Shown here in pieces: positions 17,389 through 26,095 of a DNA stretch of 48,663 bases. Position numbers and translations under genes: made by a program. The notes under the pieces are model-generated. The model was not told the origin of the DNA. It did no database searches and was given only the letters and a program-made list of their open reading frames with translations. Position 1 is the first letter of the stretch. The number at the start of each line of letters is the position of its first letter. The stretch is from the NCBI RefSeq assembly GCF_030700245.1, contig NZ_JAUYZI010000044.1, positions 1 to 48,663 on the forward strand, read 5' to 3'. The DNA comes from Methylobacterium amylolyticum. GTDB lineage: Bacteria > Pseudomonadota > Alphaproteobacteria > Rhizobiales > Beijerinckiaceae.

Positions 17389-17742
17389 TCAACGGGACCA
17401 CCAACTCCGGCGTCCGCGGTCCTGCACCGGTGCATCGGTCTTGGACAGGCTGTCCGGTAACGCCTCCGGCAGGGGCGAAGGCTCTGGGATGACGACGTCG
17501 CCCAGGGCCGATTCTGGCAGCATCGAGCCGACGAGCAGGATGGTACTGCACAGCGTAGCGGTGCCGCGGCTGGCAAATTGGCTAATCACCTGGTCGATCG
17601 GGAAATAGCGGCCCTCGAACCGGAACAGCTCGCCCCGACTGAACGTCCCCCACGGACGCTCGGCGGGTGGCAGACGCAGCAGGGTGCGCTGGCTGGCCCG
17701 CTCGATCACGATCAATTCGAAGACTTGCACGTCCGACCTCAT
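17389..17742 (-). CDS. Small uncharacterised protein
   Basis: A 117-residue frame starting MRSDVQVFELIVIERASQRT. It has a beta-rich first half (RGELFRFEGRYFPIDQVISQ), a hydrophobic stretch TATLCSTILLVGSML that is too short and polar for a sure membrane anchor, and a proline/acid-rich end. It lies between the GT-like gene at 16332 and the discoidin-transferase gene at 17834, all on the minus strand. No family recognised. An upstream in-frame ATG at 17787 would add 15 residues. Coding status rests on composition and the orderly first half. Confidence 0.45.
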   Translation of the reverse strand: MRSDVQVFELIVIERASQRTLLRLPPAERPWGTFSRGELFRFEGRYFPIDQVISQFASRGTATLCSTILLVGSMLPESALGDVVIPEPSPLPEALPDSLSKTDAPVQDRGRRSWWSR

Positions 17743-17833
17743 TTGCATGCGTGCGTTCGGGGATGCGCGGCTCCACGCAGCTTTCAACGGAGGGGCGGCT
17801 TCGTCCTCCGGTGATGCGGCGCGCCCACAGGGA

Positions 17834-19285
17834 TCAGATCGTCCCCTCGATGCGCAACTTCGACTCAGGGTACTCGAGCATCATCCGGCGCTGATCAGTG
17901 GAATTGTCCCAGCCGCCGGGCTTGATGTAGTCACCCGCGTCCAGCACCTCGACGACGTTCTTGACGGTCGGGATCTCCCGGAACTTGTGATCGTAGCCGT
18001 TGGGAAACGAGACCAACGTCTCGACCGAATCGGAGAGGTAGCAGATCGCCGGGCCGAGCGATCCGAACCCGAACGCGAGGTGGCGCCCGTCCACGAGGGC
18101 GCTCGTGTCCTCGACGATCGTCCCGCTCTGGACCGAGAACGGGATCTGGCGGGCGGTGAGATGTGCTTCCAGCGCGTCGATCACCGGGTTCATCCGGTTC
18201 TCGTAGACGAGCTTGACCCGGGTGATCCGGCCCGCCGCCAGGAAGCGATCGATGACGAGGGTGTAGAAGGAGAGAGGCGGCTGGATGTAGGCCGCGTTGA
18301 TCCAGCTGCTGAACACGTCGCCCGAGCGGATGTGAAAGATCAGCTCGTCCTCGGGTTTGCGCTCGAAGACCGGGGGCAGCAGGTTGAACAACGGGTGGAT
18401 GATCGTGCGGACGATCTCGCGCTTGTCGTGCGGGGTCAGCAGATCCCGGGCGAAGCGCGACTGCTCGTGCAGCTCCCAGAAATAGCCCTCGAGGAACCAG
18501 CCGCCCTCGGGCAGCGAATGGGTGCTCGGCACGAAGATGATGCCGCCGAGTTCGACCGGCTCGGTGCGGGCGATCACGCCGCTGATGTCGCGCTTGGCGA
18601 GTTGAAAGTAGCGCAGGCCCAACCGACGCGCGAGGGCGATCGCCATGGCGTGCTGGATCAGGCCGTTGCCGAGCGCCGGGTTGAGCACGAGCGACAGGCC
18701 GATGAGGGGCGCGTCGCGGGTGCCCGGCGCGCCCACGAGGCGATAGCTCATCTGCTCGACCGCGCCCGGTGCCTCGCCGAGCAGGGGGAGATCGAGGCCG
18801 AGCTCGGTGCGCAGGCGGATGTATTCCAGCGCAGGGCGCTCGACGAACACCTCGACCTGGGTCAACACTAGGGGCTGGCGCTCGTCGAGAGATACTTTGA
18901 CGAAGCGGGCCCAGATTAAGCCGCCGAGCGGCAGCTGCAGCGGGCTCGCTTGCCCGCGCGCGCGAAAATGCGTGAGCCCGGCATGGATGAGGGTCCAGGC
19001 CTCCCCATCCTCCGAGACCTCGACCCGGAGGGAGCGGGCCGCCTCCCGGGCCAATTCGCGCCGGTTGTGGATGATGATCGCCGACAGCGGCAGGCGCTGA
19101 CCAAGATCGACCTGCCACCACGCTGGGTCGTCGACCTCCGTGTGCGCGTTGTACTCCCGGGTGAACTCGCCATCGACGAGCCCGTCCGGTCCCACGGGGC
19201 ACCACCACGGCCACGAGCTCTGCGTCGCCGGCTTGCCGAGGGCGACGTTGACGTAGAGCTCGGGGTCGTCGAAGGGCATGGTCAT
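17834..19285 (-). CDS. F5/8-type domain fused to HxRxGD glycosyltransferase
   Basis: A 483-residue protein. Residues about 10-150 form a galactose-binding-like F5/8 type C domain: VNVALGKPATQSSW, GLVDGEF, PAWWQVDLGQRLPLSAIII, VEVSEDGEAWTLI, ARFVKVSLDE. The rest (about 180-470) is a GT-B-like transferase with GNGLIQHAMAIALARRLGL at its start and FHIRSGDVFSSW at 317-328. That HxRxGD signature is shared with fucosyltransferase-type families (GT11, GT23, GT65/68). FGFGSLGPAICYLSDSV and the C-terminal MMLEYPESKL follow. GDP-fucose synthase is encoded nearby, so a fucosyl- or related transferase is a fair guess. The ATG at 19285 is chosen; in-frame TTG 19321 and ATG 19279 also exist. The divergent neighbour at 19464 is a paralogue. 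Confidence 0.78.
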   Translation of the reverse strand: MTMPFDDPELYVNVALGKPATQSSWPWWCPVGPDGLVDGEFTREYNAHTEVDDPAWWQVDLGQRLPLSAIIIHNRRELAREAARSLRVEVSEDGEAWTLIHAGLTHFRARGQASPLQLPLGGLIWARFVKVSLDERQPLVLTQVEVFVERPALEYIRLRTELGLDLPLLGEAPGAVEQMSYRLVGAPGTRDAPLIGLSLVLNPALGNGLIQHAMAIALARRLGLRYFQLAKRDISGVIARTEPVELGGIIFVPSTHSLPEGGWFLEGYFWELHEQSRFARDLLTPHDKREIVRTIIHPLFNLLPPVFERKPEDELIFHIRSGDVFSSWINAAYIQPPLSFYTLVIDRFLAAGRITRVKLVYENRMNPVIDALEAHLTARQIPFSVQSGTIVEDTSALVDGRHLAFGFGSLGPAICYLSDSVETLVSFPNGYDHKFREIPTVKNVVEVLDAGDYIKPGGWDNSTDQRRMMLEYPESKLRIEGTI

Positions 19286-19463
19286 CGCGGGTGTCTGAAC
19301 AGGCGAGGGGGCTCCGGTCAACCGCGCCGCGACCCGGGACGCGATGGGTCGCTCGCCGCGTTCATGCCGCTTCGGCTTGCCTCGCCCCGCGACATCCGGC
19401 TAGGCGGACGGGTGCGGCTCGGAGTTCGTGGTCCGGTCGCGCGGGGGAGATGTCAGGGGCGGC

Positions 19464-20882
19464 ATGAGCGCAGGGGCCGATCAGGGGAGGGAGCTCGTCG
19501 ATCTCGCGATCACCCGGGATGTGTCCCGGACGACGGGCTCGAACCCGTTGCTCGCCGGGGACGCGGAATCCCGGCACGGCGACACTCGGGGCTCGATCAC
19601 GCTCCGCGTAGATCTGGGCGCGCGATTTCCGATCCACGCCGTCTCGGTGAGCTTGGCTGAGCCCGGCGTTCCGGATCTGGGGGAGGGAGGTGGCCTGCGG
19701 TTGGCGTTCTCGTCCGACGGGCAGGATTGGGCGGAGCCCGAGACGGCAGCCCCGCTCAGCGCGGCGGATCGGGAGATGCGCGTGCCCGTCGCGACGGGGG
19801 CGGGGGCGTGGGCGCGCCATGTCCGTGTCTCGCTTCCGGCGGCCGCCGGGCAGGCGGCGAGGCTGCACGTGTGGTGCGAGGCCGCGATCGTCGACCTGAT
19901 GGTGTTTCGCCGCCAGCTCGGCGTCGATTTCAACATCCTCCACGAGCGGCCCGGCGCGGTGCTCCACACCTCCTACAGCTTCGTGAGCGCGGAACGCCCC
20001 CGCAAGAAGGCGCTGGTCGGCATCGCGCTTCTCGAAAATGGCGCCTTCGGCAATTGCCTGGTGCAGTACTACGTCGCCATCTCGGTCGCGCGCGCCTTGG
20101 GGCTGACGCTCATCAAGATCCCGAAGATCGATCGGAGCCAGGCGATCTTCCTGACGGAGCGCCTGACCTGCGAGGGGATCACCTTCATCCCCGCGGGCGA
20201 GCCGCTGCCGGACGACGGCACCTTCCTGTCGGGCATGTTTTTCGACCTGCCGTTCCAGAAGATGGTCCAGGCGCGCCATCCGCTCTCAATGCGCGAGGTG
20301 GTCCACAGCTACATCCATCGCGTGTTCAACGGGCTGCCGCCGGTGTTCCCAGCAAAGCCCGAGGATCAGCTCATCATCCATATCCGCTCGGGCGATATCT
20401 TCAGCACCTGGATCGACCCGAACTACCCGCAGCCGCCCCTGTCCTTCTATCAGATGGTGATCGAGCGCCTGCTCGGAGAAGGAAAGATTCGCTCAGTCAA
20501 GATGGTGTTCGAGAACCGGGCCAACCCGGTGATCCCGGCGCTGGAAGACTACGTGACGCGCATCGGCCTGCCGCTGACGACGCAGAGCGGCAGTTTGGCC
20601 GAAGACGTCGCGGCGATCGCCAACGGCCGCTATCTCGTCTTCGGGTTCGGCTCGTTCGGGCCGGGGGTGTGCCACCTCTCCGAGCGTGTGGATCAGGTGT
20701 TCTATTTCTCGTGCAACTGGCCGCAGGGCTTCCAGGGCATCGAGACGGTGGGCCAAGCCATCGAGGTCCGCGAGGTCGGCGGCGGCTACATGAAGATCGG
20801 CGAGTGGACCAATTCCGAGGCCCAGCGCCGGCTGATGGTCGAGTATCCGGCCGAGAACCTCGTGTTTGAGGATCGGATGTGA
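19464..20882 (+). CDS. Paralogous HxRxGD glycosyltransferase with diverged F5/8 domain
   Basis: A 472-residue paralogue of the divergent gene ending at 17834. Shared landmarks in order are GNCLVQYYVAISVARALGL (residues about 197-215), EGITFIPAGEPLPDDGTFL, the signature HIRSGDIFSTW at 306-316, QPPLSFYQMVIERLL, VFENRANPVIPALE, FGFGSFGPGVCHLSE and MVEYPAENLVFE. The N-terminal F5/8-like domain is weaker: ITLRVDLGARFPIHAVSV, LAFSSDGQDW and ARHVRVSLP remain, but the opening NxALGKPAxxSS block is lost. The ATG at 19464 has an aggggcgg stretch just upstream. The gene converges with the GDP-fucose synthase gene, and a perfect hairpin stands between them. It likely transfers a related sugar to a related acceptor. 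Confidence 0.8.
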   Translation: MSAGADQGRELVDLAITRDVSRTTGSNPLLAGDAESRHGDTRGSITLRVDLGARFPIHAVSVSLAEPGVPDLGEGGGLRLAFSSDGQDWAEPETAAPLSAADREMRVPVATGAGAWARHVRVSLPAAAGQAARLHVWCEAAIVDLMVFRRQLGVDFNILHERPGAVLHTSYSFVSAERPRKKALVGIALLENGAFGNCLVQYYVAISVARALGLTLIKIPKIDRSQAIFLTERLTCEGITFIPAGEPLPDDGTFLSGMFFDLPFQKMVQARHPLSMREVVHSYIHRVFNGLPPVFPAKPEDQLIIHIRSGDIFSTWIDPNYPQPPLSFYQMVIERLLGEGKIRSVKMVFENRANPVIPALEDYVTRIGLPLTTQSGSLAEDVAAIANGRYLVFGFGSFGPGVCHLSERVDQVFYFSCNWPQGFQGIETVGQAIEVREVGGGYMKIGEWTNSEAQRRLMVEYPAENLVFEDRM

Positions 20883-20902
20883 GCCGCGGCCGGGCGGTCC
20901 GC

Positions 20903-20924
20903 GGCGCCGGTTTGGGCCGGCGCC
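20903..20924. terminator. Bidirectional hairpin between convergent genes
   Basis: GGCGCCGG at 20903-20910 and CCGGCGCC at 20917-20924 pair over 8 GC bases with loop TTTGGG. It lies between the stop of the 19464 gene and the stop of the minus-strand GDP-fucose synthase gene, a good position for a shared terminator, although there is no T-tract. Confidence 0.5.
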
Positions 20925-20925
20925 C

Positions 20926-21945
20926 TCAGCAGTTCTCGAGGTACCACGCGTAGGTCGTGCGCAGCCCTTCCGCGAGGTCGATCCGCGGCCGCCAGCCTAG
21001 GTTTTGGAGCTTGGCCGCGCTCATCAGCTTGCGCGGGGTTCCGTCGGGCTTCGACGCATCGGTGACGATGGTGCCTTCGAAACCTACCACCTCCGCGACC
21101 AACTCCGCGAGTTCGAAGATCGTCACATCGCTGCCCGAACCGACGTTGACGTGGCCGAGATCGCTGTAGTGCTTCATCAGGAACACCAGCGCGTCGGCGC
21201 AATCGTCGACGTGCAGGAATTCCCGCCGCGGCGTCCCCGTGCCCCAGATCACCAACTCGCGCGCGCCGCTGCGCTTGGCCTCGTGCGCCTTGCGGATCAG
21301 CGCCGGCATGACGTGGCTGGTCTGGAGGTCGAAGTTGTCCTCCGGTCCGTAGAGGTTGGTCGGCATGCCGGAGATGAAGTCGCGGCCGTGCTGGCGGCGA
21401 TAGGCCTCGCACAGTTTGATCCCCGCGATCTTGGCGATCGAGTAGGGCTCGTTGGTGGGCTCGAGCGGCGCCGTGAGCAGGCTCTCCTCGACGATCGGCT
21501 GGGGGGCGAATTTCGGGTAGATGCAGGACGAGCCGAGGAACAGCAGCTTCTCGACGCCGGCGCGGTGGGCCGCGTCGATGAGGTTCGCCTCGATCATCAG
21601 GTTGTTGTAGAGGTAATCCACCGGCCGCGTGGCGTTGGCATGGATGCCACCGACCTTGGCCGCGGCGAGGAACACCGCGTCCGGGCGGTTCGCCTCCATC
21701 CAGGCGCGGACCTCGCTCTGCTCCATCAGGTTGACGCCGGGCCAGCCGGCGGTGAGCACCTCGCAGCCCTCGCTCGCCAAGCGGCGGACGATGGCCGCGC
21801 CGACCATGCCGCGGTGCCCGGCGACGTAGACCCGCTTGCCCGCGAGGTCGTAGACCGGCTGTGCGGCGGGCTCGTGGGCGGCAGCCTTGCCCTGGGCGTC
21901 GGAGCCCGCTGACGCCGCGTTCTTCGGCTCGCCGATCGCTTCCAT
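20926..21945 (-). CDS. fcl: GDP-L-fucose synthase
   Basis: A 339-residue extended SDR that epimerises GDP-4-keto-6-deoxymannose at C3 and C5 and reduces it with NADPH to GDP-L-fucose in the cytoplasm. The NAD(P) loop is VAGHRGMVG (residues 41-49). The catalytic set is SSCIYP (139-144) and Y168/K172 in EPYSIAK. PTNLYGPEDNFD, GTGTPRREFLHVDDCADA and VNVGSGSDVTI are family blocks. An about 35-residue alanine-rich extension precedes the usual N-terminus, so the true start may be internal. The partner GDP-mannose 4,6-dehydratase (gmd) is not recognised next to it. It lies 178 bases downstream of the C-methyltransferase on the same strand. Confidence 0.92.
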   Translation of the reverse strand: MEAIGEPKNAASAGSDAQGKAAAHEPAAQPVYDLAGKRVYVAGHRGMVGAAIVRRLASEGCEVLTAGWPGVNLMEQSEVRAWMEANRPDAVFLAAAKVGGIHANATRPVDYLYNNLMIEANLIDAAHRAGVEKLLFLGSSCIYPKFAPQPIVEESLLTAPLEPTNEPYSIAKIAGIKLCEAYRRQHGRDFISGMPTNLYGPEDNFDLQTSHVMPALIRKAHEAKRSGARELVIWGTGTPRREFLHVDDCADALVFLMKHYSDLGHVNVGSGSDVTIFELAELVAEVVGFEGTIVTDASKPDGTPRKLMSAAKLQNLGWRPRIDLAEGLRTTYAWYLENC

Positions 21946-22123
21946 CGTCTATCCCCGTCGCTCACGGCGTGGTCGCTCGGAACCGCGTCACGCCCGGTAT
22001 CGAGACGGCCGCACGCGCATCGTGCGCGGCGCGACCGTGTTGTGGCCGTCGATCAGCGACGGCAGGTCGGTCAACCGCTCGCCACTTCCTGTAGCGGATC
22101 GGCACTTCGTAGGATCGCCCGGT

Positions 22124-23458
22124 TCAGCGATCACCGGCGAGGTAGCGCGTGGCCTCGGTCCGCTCGGCCCGGGCCAGCGCGATCTCAGCGTCGATGTTCT
22201 CCGCCCCGACGATGGCGATCTCAGGGAGCGGGAAGATCATCTTCGTGCCCGCGAGGATCGTCTCGCGCTCCCGCTCCAGGAACTCGGCGCGGAAATGCCA
22301 GGGCAGGACGAGGTAGTAGTCCGGACGCATCGCCCGCGACTCCTCCTCGCTGACGATCCGGATGTCGGTGCCCAGCGTCATCGCCCCGACCTTGTCGGGG
22401 TTGCGGTCGGCGGCGTAGGGGATCTGATGGTGGTCGATCCCGTACCATTGCAGCAGGACGTTGCCCTTGGTGGAGGCGCCGTAGACGTGGATGGTTTTGC
22501 CCTCGGTGCGGATCCAGGCGATGAGGTCGGTCATCTCCGCCTTCAGCCGGTCGAGCCGCGCCTGGAACTCGGCGTAGGGCGTGTCGGTGTCGAGTTCCAT
22601 CTCGAACTCGCGCACCTGCACGCGCCGGATGAGATCGCGCGCCTCGTCCGTGTCGTAGGCGAAGCAGGCGGCCTTGCAGCACCAGCAGCGGATGCTGCCG
22701 CCGTTGACGTCGTTGAACTCGATCTTGAAGATGCGCAGGCCCGCCCGTGCCATGATCGTCTGCAGGACCGAGAGGCTGTAATACTCAAGGTGCTCGTGGC
22801 AGACGGTGTCGAACGAGTTCTTGACCAGCATCAGGGGCATGTACGACATCTCAAGCGCCCAGATGCCGCCCTCGGAGAGAAGCCCCTCGATTTGCCGGGC
22901 GAACGCGACCGGGTGCTCGAGGTCGTAGAACATGGCGATCGAGGTGACGACGTCGAAGGCCTTGCCTTTGAGCCGGACCTCGGTCTCGGGCGAGGGGAAG
23001 ACCGTGTTGATCACCTGGATCGGGTGGGTTAGGCCCGAGGCGATGTCGGAAGGATCGACACCCCACATCTCGACGCCGTCGGGATAGGAGCGCAGGAGCG
23101 TGCCGTCGTTGCAGCCGATGTCGAGGACGCGGGCGGGCCGGGTTCCGCGCAGGCTCTGAGCTGTGCGCGCGATGCCGGCCAGGTGGTCGCGCATCGTCTG
23201 CGTGGTGCCCGAGCGATACCAATAATTGGCGTAGAGGATCGCCGGGGGGATCGAGTGGGCCAATTGCAGCAGCCCGCAGGCCTCCTCGTTCGTCGCGATA
23301 TCGCAGCGCACGAGTTCGGTCGGGATGCGCCGCTTCGGCGGGGCCTGCACGCCGGGCTTGACGAACGAACCCTGCAGGTACTGCATCCCGAGATCGATCA
23401 CCGGCTTGAGGGCCGGGTTGCCACACACCCGGCAACGCGTCTTGTGTATGATGTGCAT
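22124..23458 (-). CDS. SAM-dependent sugar C-methyltransferase, NovU/TylCIII type
   Basis: A 444-residue three-part methyltransferase. It opens with a zinc-binding module (CRVCGNPALKPVIDLG, then further cysteines near 52 and 61). The SAM Rossmann domain has VLDIGCNDGTLL at 111-122 and VTSIAMFYDLEHP. The C-terminal domain has HVYGASTKGNVLLQWYGID and YLVLPWHFRAEFL. Relatives add a methyl branch to C3 of NDP-4-keto-6-deoxy sugars. The CHEHLEYYS block matches the H-E-H/Y active-site segment of that family. The ATG at 23458 is chosen because it opens directly into the zinc module; 25 residues further upstream are in frame but basic and unlike the family. Its sugar could come from the GDP-4-keto-6-deoxymannose or the CDP route. 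Confidence 0.87.
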   Translation of the reverse strand: MHIIHKTRCRVCGNPALKPVIDLGMQYLQGSFVKPGVQAPPKRRIPTELVRCDIATNEEACGLLQLAHSIPPAILYANYWYRSGTTQTMRDHLAGIARTAQSLRGTRPARVLDIGCNDGTLLRSYPDGVEMWGVDPSDIASGLTHPIQVINTVFPSPETEVRLKGKAFDVVTSIAMFYDLEHPVAFARQIEGLLSEGGIWALEMSYMPLMLVKNSFDTVCHEHLEYYSLSVLQTIMARAGLRIFKIEFNDVNGGSIRCWCCKAACFAYDTDEARDLIRRVQVREFEMELDTDTPYAEFQARLDRLKAEMTDLIAWIRTEGKTIHVYGASTKGNVLLQWYGIDHHQIPYAADRNPDKVGAMTLGTDIRIVSEEESRAMRPDYYLVLPWHFRAEFLERERETILAGTKMIFPLPEIAIVGAENIDAEIALARAERTEATRYLAGDR

Positions 23459-23681
23459 CGCTGACCGTTCGAACGCCGCGGCGAGCCCGGATCGCCGGGC
23501 TCGTCTGATAGCGGGCGCCTTCCCACGAGGCAACCCGAACGAAAATGCCCGTCGCCGCAGACTGTTCTTCCTCCCTTAGAATTGCAGTAGATCCTCAGAT
23601 GCTGAGAGAAGATCACGCTGGAGTCTTACACCCAGCCCTGTCCTCGGTGGATGGTATGCAGCGTCTGAACCGGTGGATGCG

Positions 23682-24977
23682 ATGATCGTCGACATTCGTT
23701 ACGACGATGCGGTGCGCTCGGCGAGCCTCACCGCCAACAGCTACGAGGCACGGCGCGCTGCGGAGCGCGAAGCGATGTCGCTCGGGTTGCGACATCGGTT
23801 CCGGGCGGTCCGTCGCGTGTTGGTCACCTTCGCCTCGGGTCAGCGCTACGTGGACCGCCAGAGGATCTTCACGGCTTCAGCGGCGGCGACCGGCGAGTTC
23901 CAGACGATCGAGAGTTGGACCTTCGACCGGGTGCGAGCGACGCCATTCTTTTCCGAGAACCGAGACATCCTCCAGCGTGCGCGGGGTCAGGGCTATTGGC
24001 TTTGGAAACCCTATATCGTTTCCCGCGCGCTTGAGACGAGCGAGGACGGCGACCTCATCGTCTACAACGACAGCCTGCCCGAGGACGGGAATGTCCTCGG
24101 GCGCTCGATCTTGCCGATGCTGGCATGGCTGTCCGGAGGAGAGCGGCGCATCGCGATCGCGCGCAAGCCGGCGCAGAACCGGAGCTGGACGAAGCGCGAC
24201 TGCTTCTACCACATGGGGTGCGATACCCCTGCCTACTGGGAGCGTGAGCAGGTCATCGCTACCTACATGGCCTTCATCGCCGGGCCGGAGACGCGCCGCC
24301 TCGTCGCGGAATGGCTCGGATACTGCCGCGATTCGAGGATCTTGACGGACGAGCCCAACACCTGCGGTCTCGATAATTTTCCTGACTTCCAAGACCATCG
24401 CCACGATCAGAGCGTGCTGAGCAACCTTCTGATCCGCGATCGGTTCGAGCTGCCCGACATCCTGTTCGGGCGTGATATCACCACCAAGCATCTTCAGGAG
24501 ACGCTGGGGGTGTTCGAGGACACGCTCTTGGGCTCGCGCGCCCGTGAGGCCGGGTCACGGTCGCAAGAGATCTGCGTGTCCCTGGGTAAGCGGTGGACGC
24601 AGAGTTCGCCCTCGCCCTGGTCGCCCGTCGAGGGCATGATGACGCCGGATGGCGGCGACAAGGACTTTTTCTTCCATACCGAGACGGAAGAATGCCCTTG
24701 GTGGCTTCTCGACCTCGGAGAGCCGCACAGCGTGGAGCGGATCGAGATCGTCAACCGACCGACCGCCTTCGGCTGGCGCGCCAATCGCATGCAGGTTTAC
24801 GTCGGCGCGAGTCCCGAGGATCTCAGACTCACCTTCGATGCTGTCGTCGCCAATTGGGATGCGGCGACGCCGCTCGACCTGCGGCTGTCGGGGGAGAGCG
24901 TTCGGTTCGTGAAGATCACGGTCGACAATGTCGTCCCCCTCCATCTCAAGGATGTTCGTGTCTTCGGTCGCGGGTAG
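23682..24977 (+). CDS. Glycosyltransferase-like protein with C-terminal F5/8 domain
   Basis: A 431-residue protein. The first 280 residues resemble a conserved transferase-like group of capsule loci: VLVTFASGQRYVDRQRIF, GQGYWLWKPYIVSRALE, GDLIVYNDSLPEDG, FYHMGCDTPAYWE and a late HDQSVLSNLLIRD. Residues about 315-430 form an F5/8-type domain: PWWLLDLGEPHSVERIEIV, MQVYVGASPEDLRL, VRFVKITVDN. The order is opposite to that of the two discoidin-transferases upstream, whose F5/8 domain is N-terminal. A GTG three codons before the chosen ATG is also possible. The gene is divergent from the C-methyltransferase across 223 bases that should hold both promoters. Confidence 0.72.
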   Translation: MIVDIRYDDAVRSASLTANSYEARRAAEREAMSLGLRHRFRAVRRVLVTFASGQRYVDRQRIFTASAAATGEFQTIESWTFDRVRATPFFSENRDILQRARGQGYWLWKPYIVSRALETSEDGDLIVYNDSLPEDGNVLGRSILPMLAWLSGGERRIAIARKPAQNRSWTKRDCFYHMGCDTPAYWEREQVIATYMAFIAGPETRRLVAEWLGYCRDSRILTDEPNTCGLDNFPDFQDHRHDQSVLSNLLIRDRFELPDILFGRDITTKHLQETLGVFEDTLLGSRAREAGSRSQEICVSLGKRWTQSSPSPWSPVEGMMTPDGGDKDFFFHTETEECPWWLLDLGEPHSVERIEIVNRPTAFGWRANRMQVYVGASPEDLRLTFDAVVANWDAATPLDLRLSGESVRFVKITVDNVVPLHLKDVRVFGRG

Positions 24978-25327
24978 TGCTCCGATGCGATAGCCTCGAA
25001 TGAACCCTGTTCTCGCGCCGAACGGTTAGGGCGTGCGCCGTGAGAGGGGCCCGCTTCCGTGAGGCCCGCAATCGACTCGCCGCCGACGAGGTCGACGGAC
25101 CGTGCGCCACATGGTAGCTGCGGCCACGTTGCATCGATGCCGAGATCTCAAAAATCTCCCGTATGCTTCGGGGACGGCTGAGGCCCGCAGCCGCGTTGGT
25201 TCGGCTGGTCGAGATCGAGATCCGCGGTCGCTTGGTCACAAGGCGACCCAGGATCGGAGTCGCGCCTGCTGAAAGGGCTCATCGGAGCGGTGCATGGATC
25301 GCGGTTGGGAGCCCAGCGGGGTTTAGG
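24978..25327. other. Intergenic region without a recognised gene
   Basis: 350 bases before the CDP-sugar genes. Frames crossing it lack protein-like character, and no hairpin or repeat stands out. It should carry the promoter of the rfbF-led operon, but no clear -35/-10 is visible. Confidence 0.4.
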
Positions 25328-26095
25328 ATGAAGGCGGTGATCCTCGCAGGAGGCTTGGGCACGCGCCTGTCGGAGGAGACCGGCACGCGACCCAAGCCGA
25401 TGGTCGAGATCGGCGGCCAGCCGATCCTGTGGCACATCATGAAGATCTTCGCCGCCCACGGCGTGCGCGAGTTCGTGGTCTGCCTCGGCTACCGCGGCTA
25501 CATGATCAAGGAATTCTTTCTTAATTATCGCCTTCATCTCTCCGACGTGACCGTCGCCACCGGCTCGGGTAACGTGCAGTTTCATCGGTCCGGCGCCGAG
25601 GATTGGAGCGTGTCGCTGATCGAGACGGGCGCCGAGACGATGACCGGCGGACGGCTCCGGCGCGTGCGTCCCTATCTTGGGACCGAGCCGTTCTTCATGA
25701 CCTACGGCGACGGCGTCTCGAACGTGGATCTGACGGCGCTCAAAGCCTTTCACCGCGCACACGGACGGCTCGCGACGCTGACCGCGGTGGCTCCGCCCGG
25801 TCGGTTCGGCGCGCTCGAACTGGAGGGCGACGCGATCCGCAGCTTCCGCGAGAAGCCGGCGGGCGACGGGGCTGTGATCAACGGTGGCTTCTTCGTGCTC
25901 GATCCGGCCGTCCTGGACTACATACCCGGCGACAGCACCGTGTGGGAGAACGAGCCCTTGGAGAGGCTGGCGCGGGAGGGTGACCTGCACGCGTACCACC
26001 ACACAGGGTTCTGGCAGGCGATGGATACGCTGCGCGACAAGAACCAGCTTGAGGCGCTGTGGGCAACCAAGTCTGCTCCGTGGAAAGTCTGGTGA
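25328..26095 (+). CDS. rfbF: Glucose-1-phosphate cytidylyltransferase
   Basis: A 255-residue enzyme that makes CDP-glucose from CTP and glucose 1-phosphate. The signature MKAVILAGGLGTRLSEET at the very N-terminus and RPKPMVEIGGQPILWHIMK are textbook for the family. FVVCLGYRGYMIKEFF, the metal site MTYGDGVSNVD and NGGFFVLDPAVLDYI complete it. It starts the CDP-sugar operon and its stop overlaps the next start (GTGA). The upstream in-frame sequence back to 25163 is not protein-like, so the ATG at 25328 is firm. Confidence 0.94.
   Translation: MKAVILAGGLGTRLSEETGTRPKPMVEIGGQPILWHIMKIFAAHGVREFVVCLGYRGYMIKEFFLNYRLHLSDVTVATGSGNVQFHRSGAEDWSVSLIETGAETMTGGRLRRVRPYLGTEPFFMTYGDGVSNVDLTALKAFHRAHGRLATLTAVAPPGRFGALELEGDAIRSFREKPAGDGAVINGGFFVLDPAVLDYIPGDSTVWENEPLERLAREGDLHAYHHTGFWQAMDTLRDKNQLEALWATKSAPWKVW

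Noticed and set aside
17684..18871. A 395-codon plus-strand frame opposite the F5/8-HIRSGD gene
   Set aside because: Antisense shadow; the paralogous gene at 19464 confirms the minus-strand frame as the real one.
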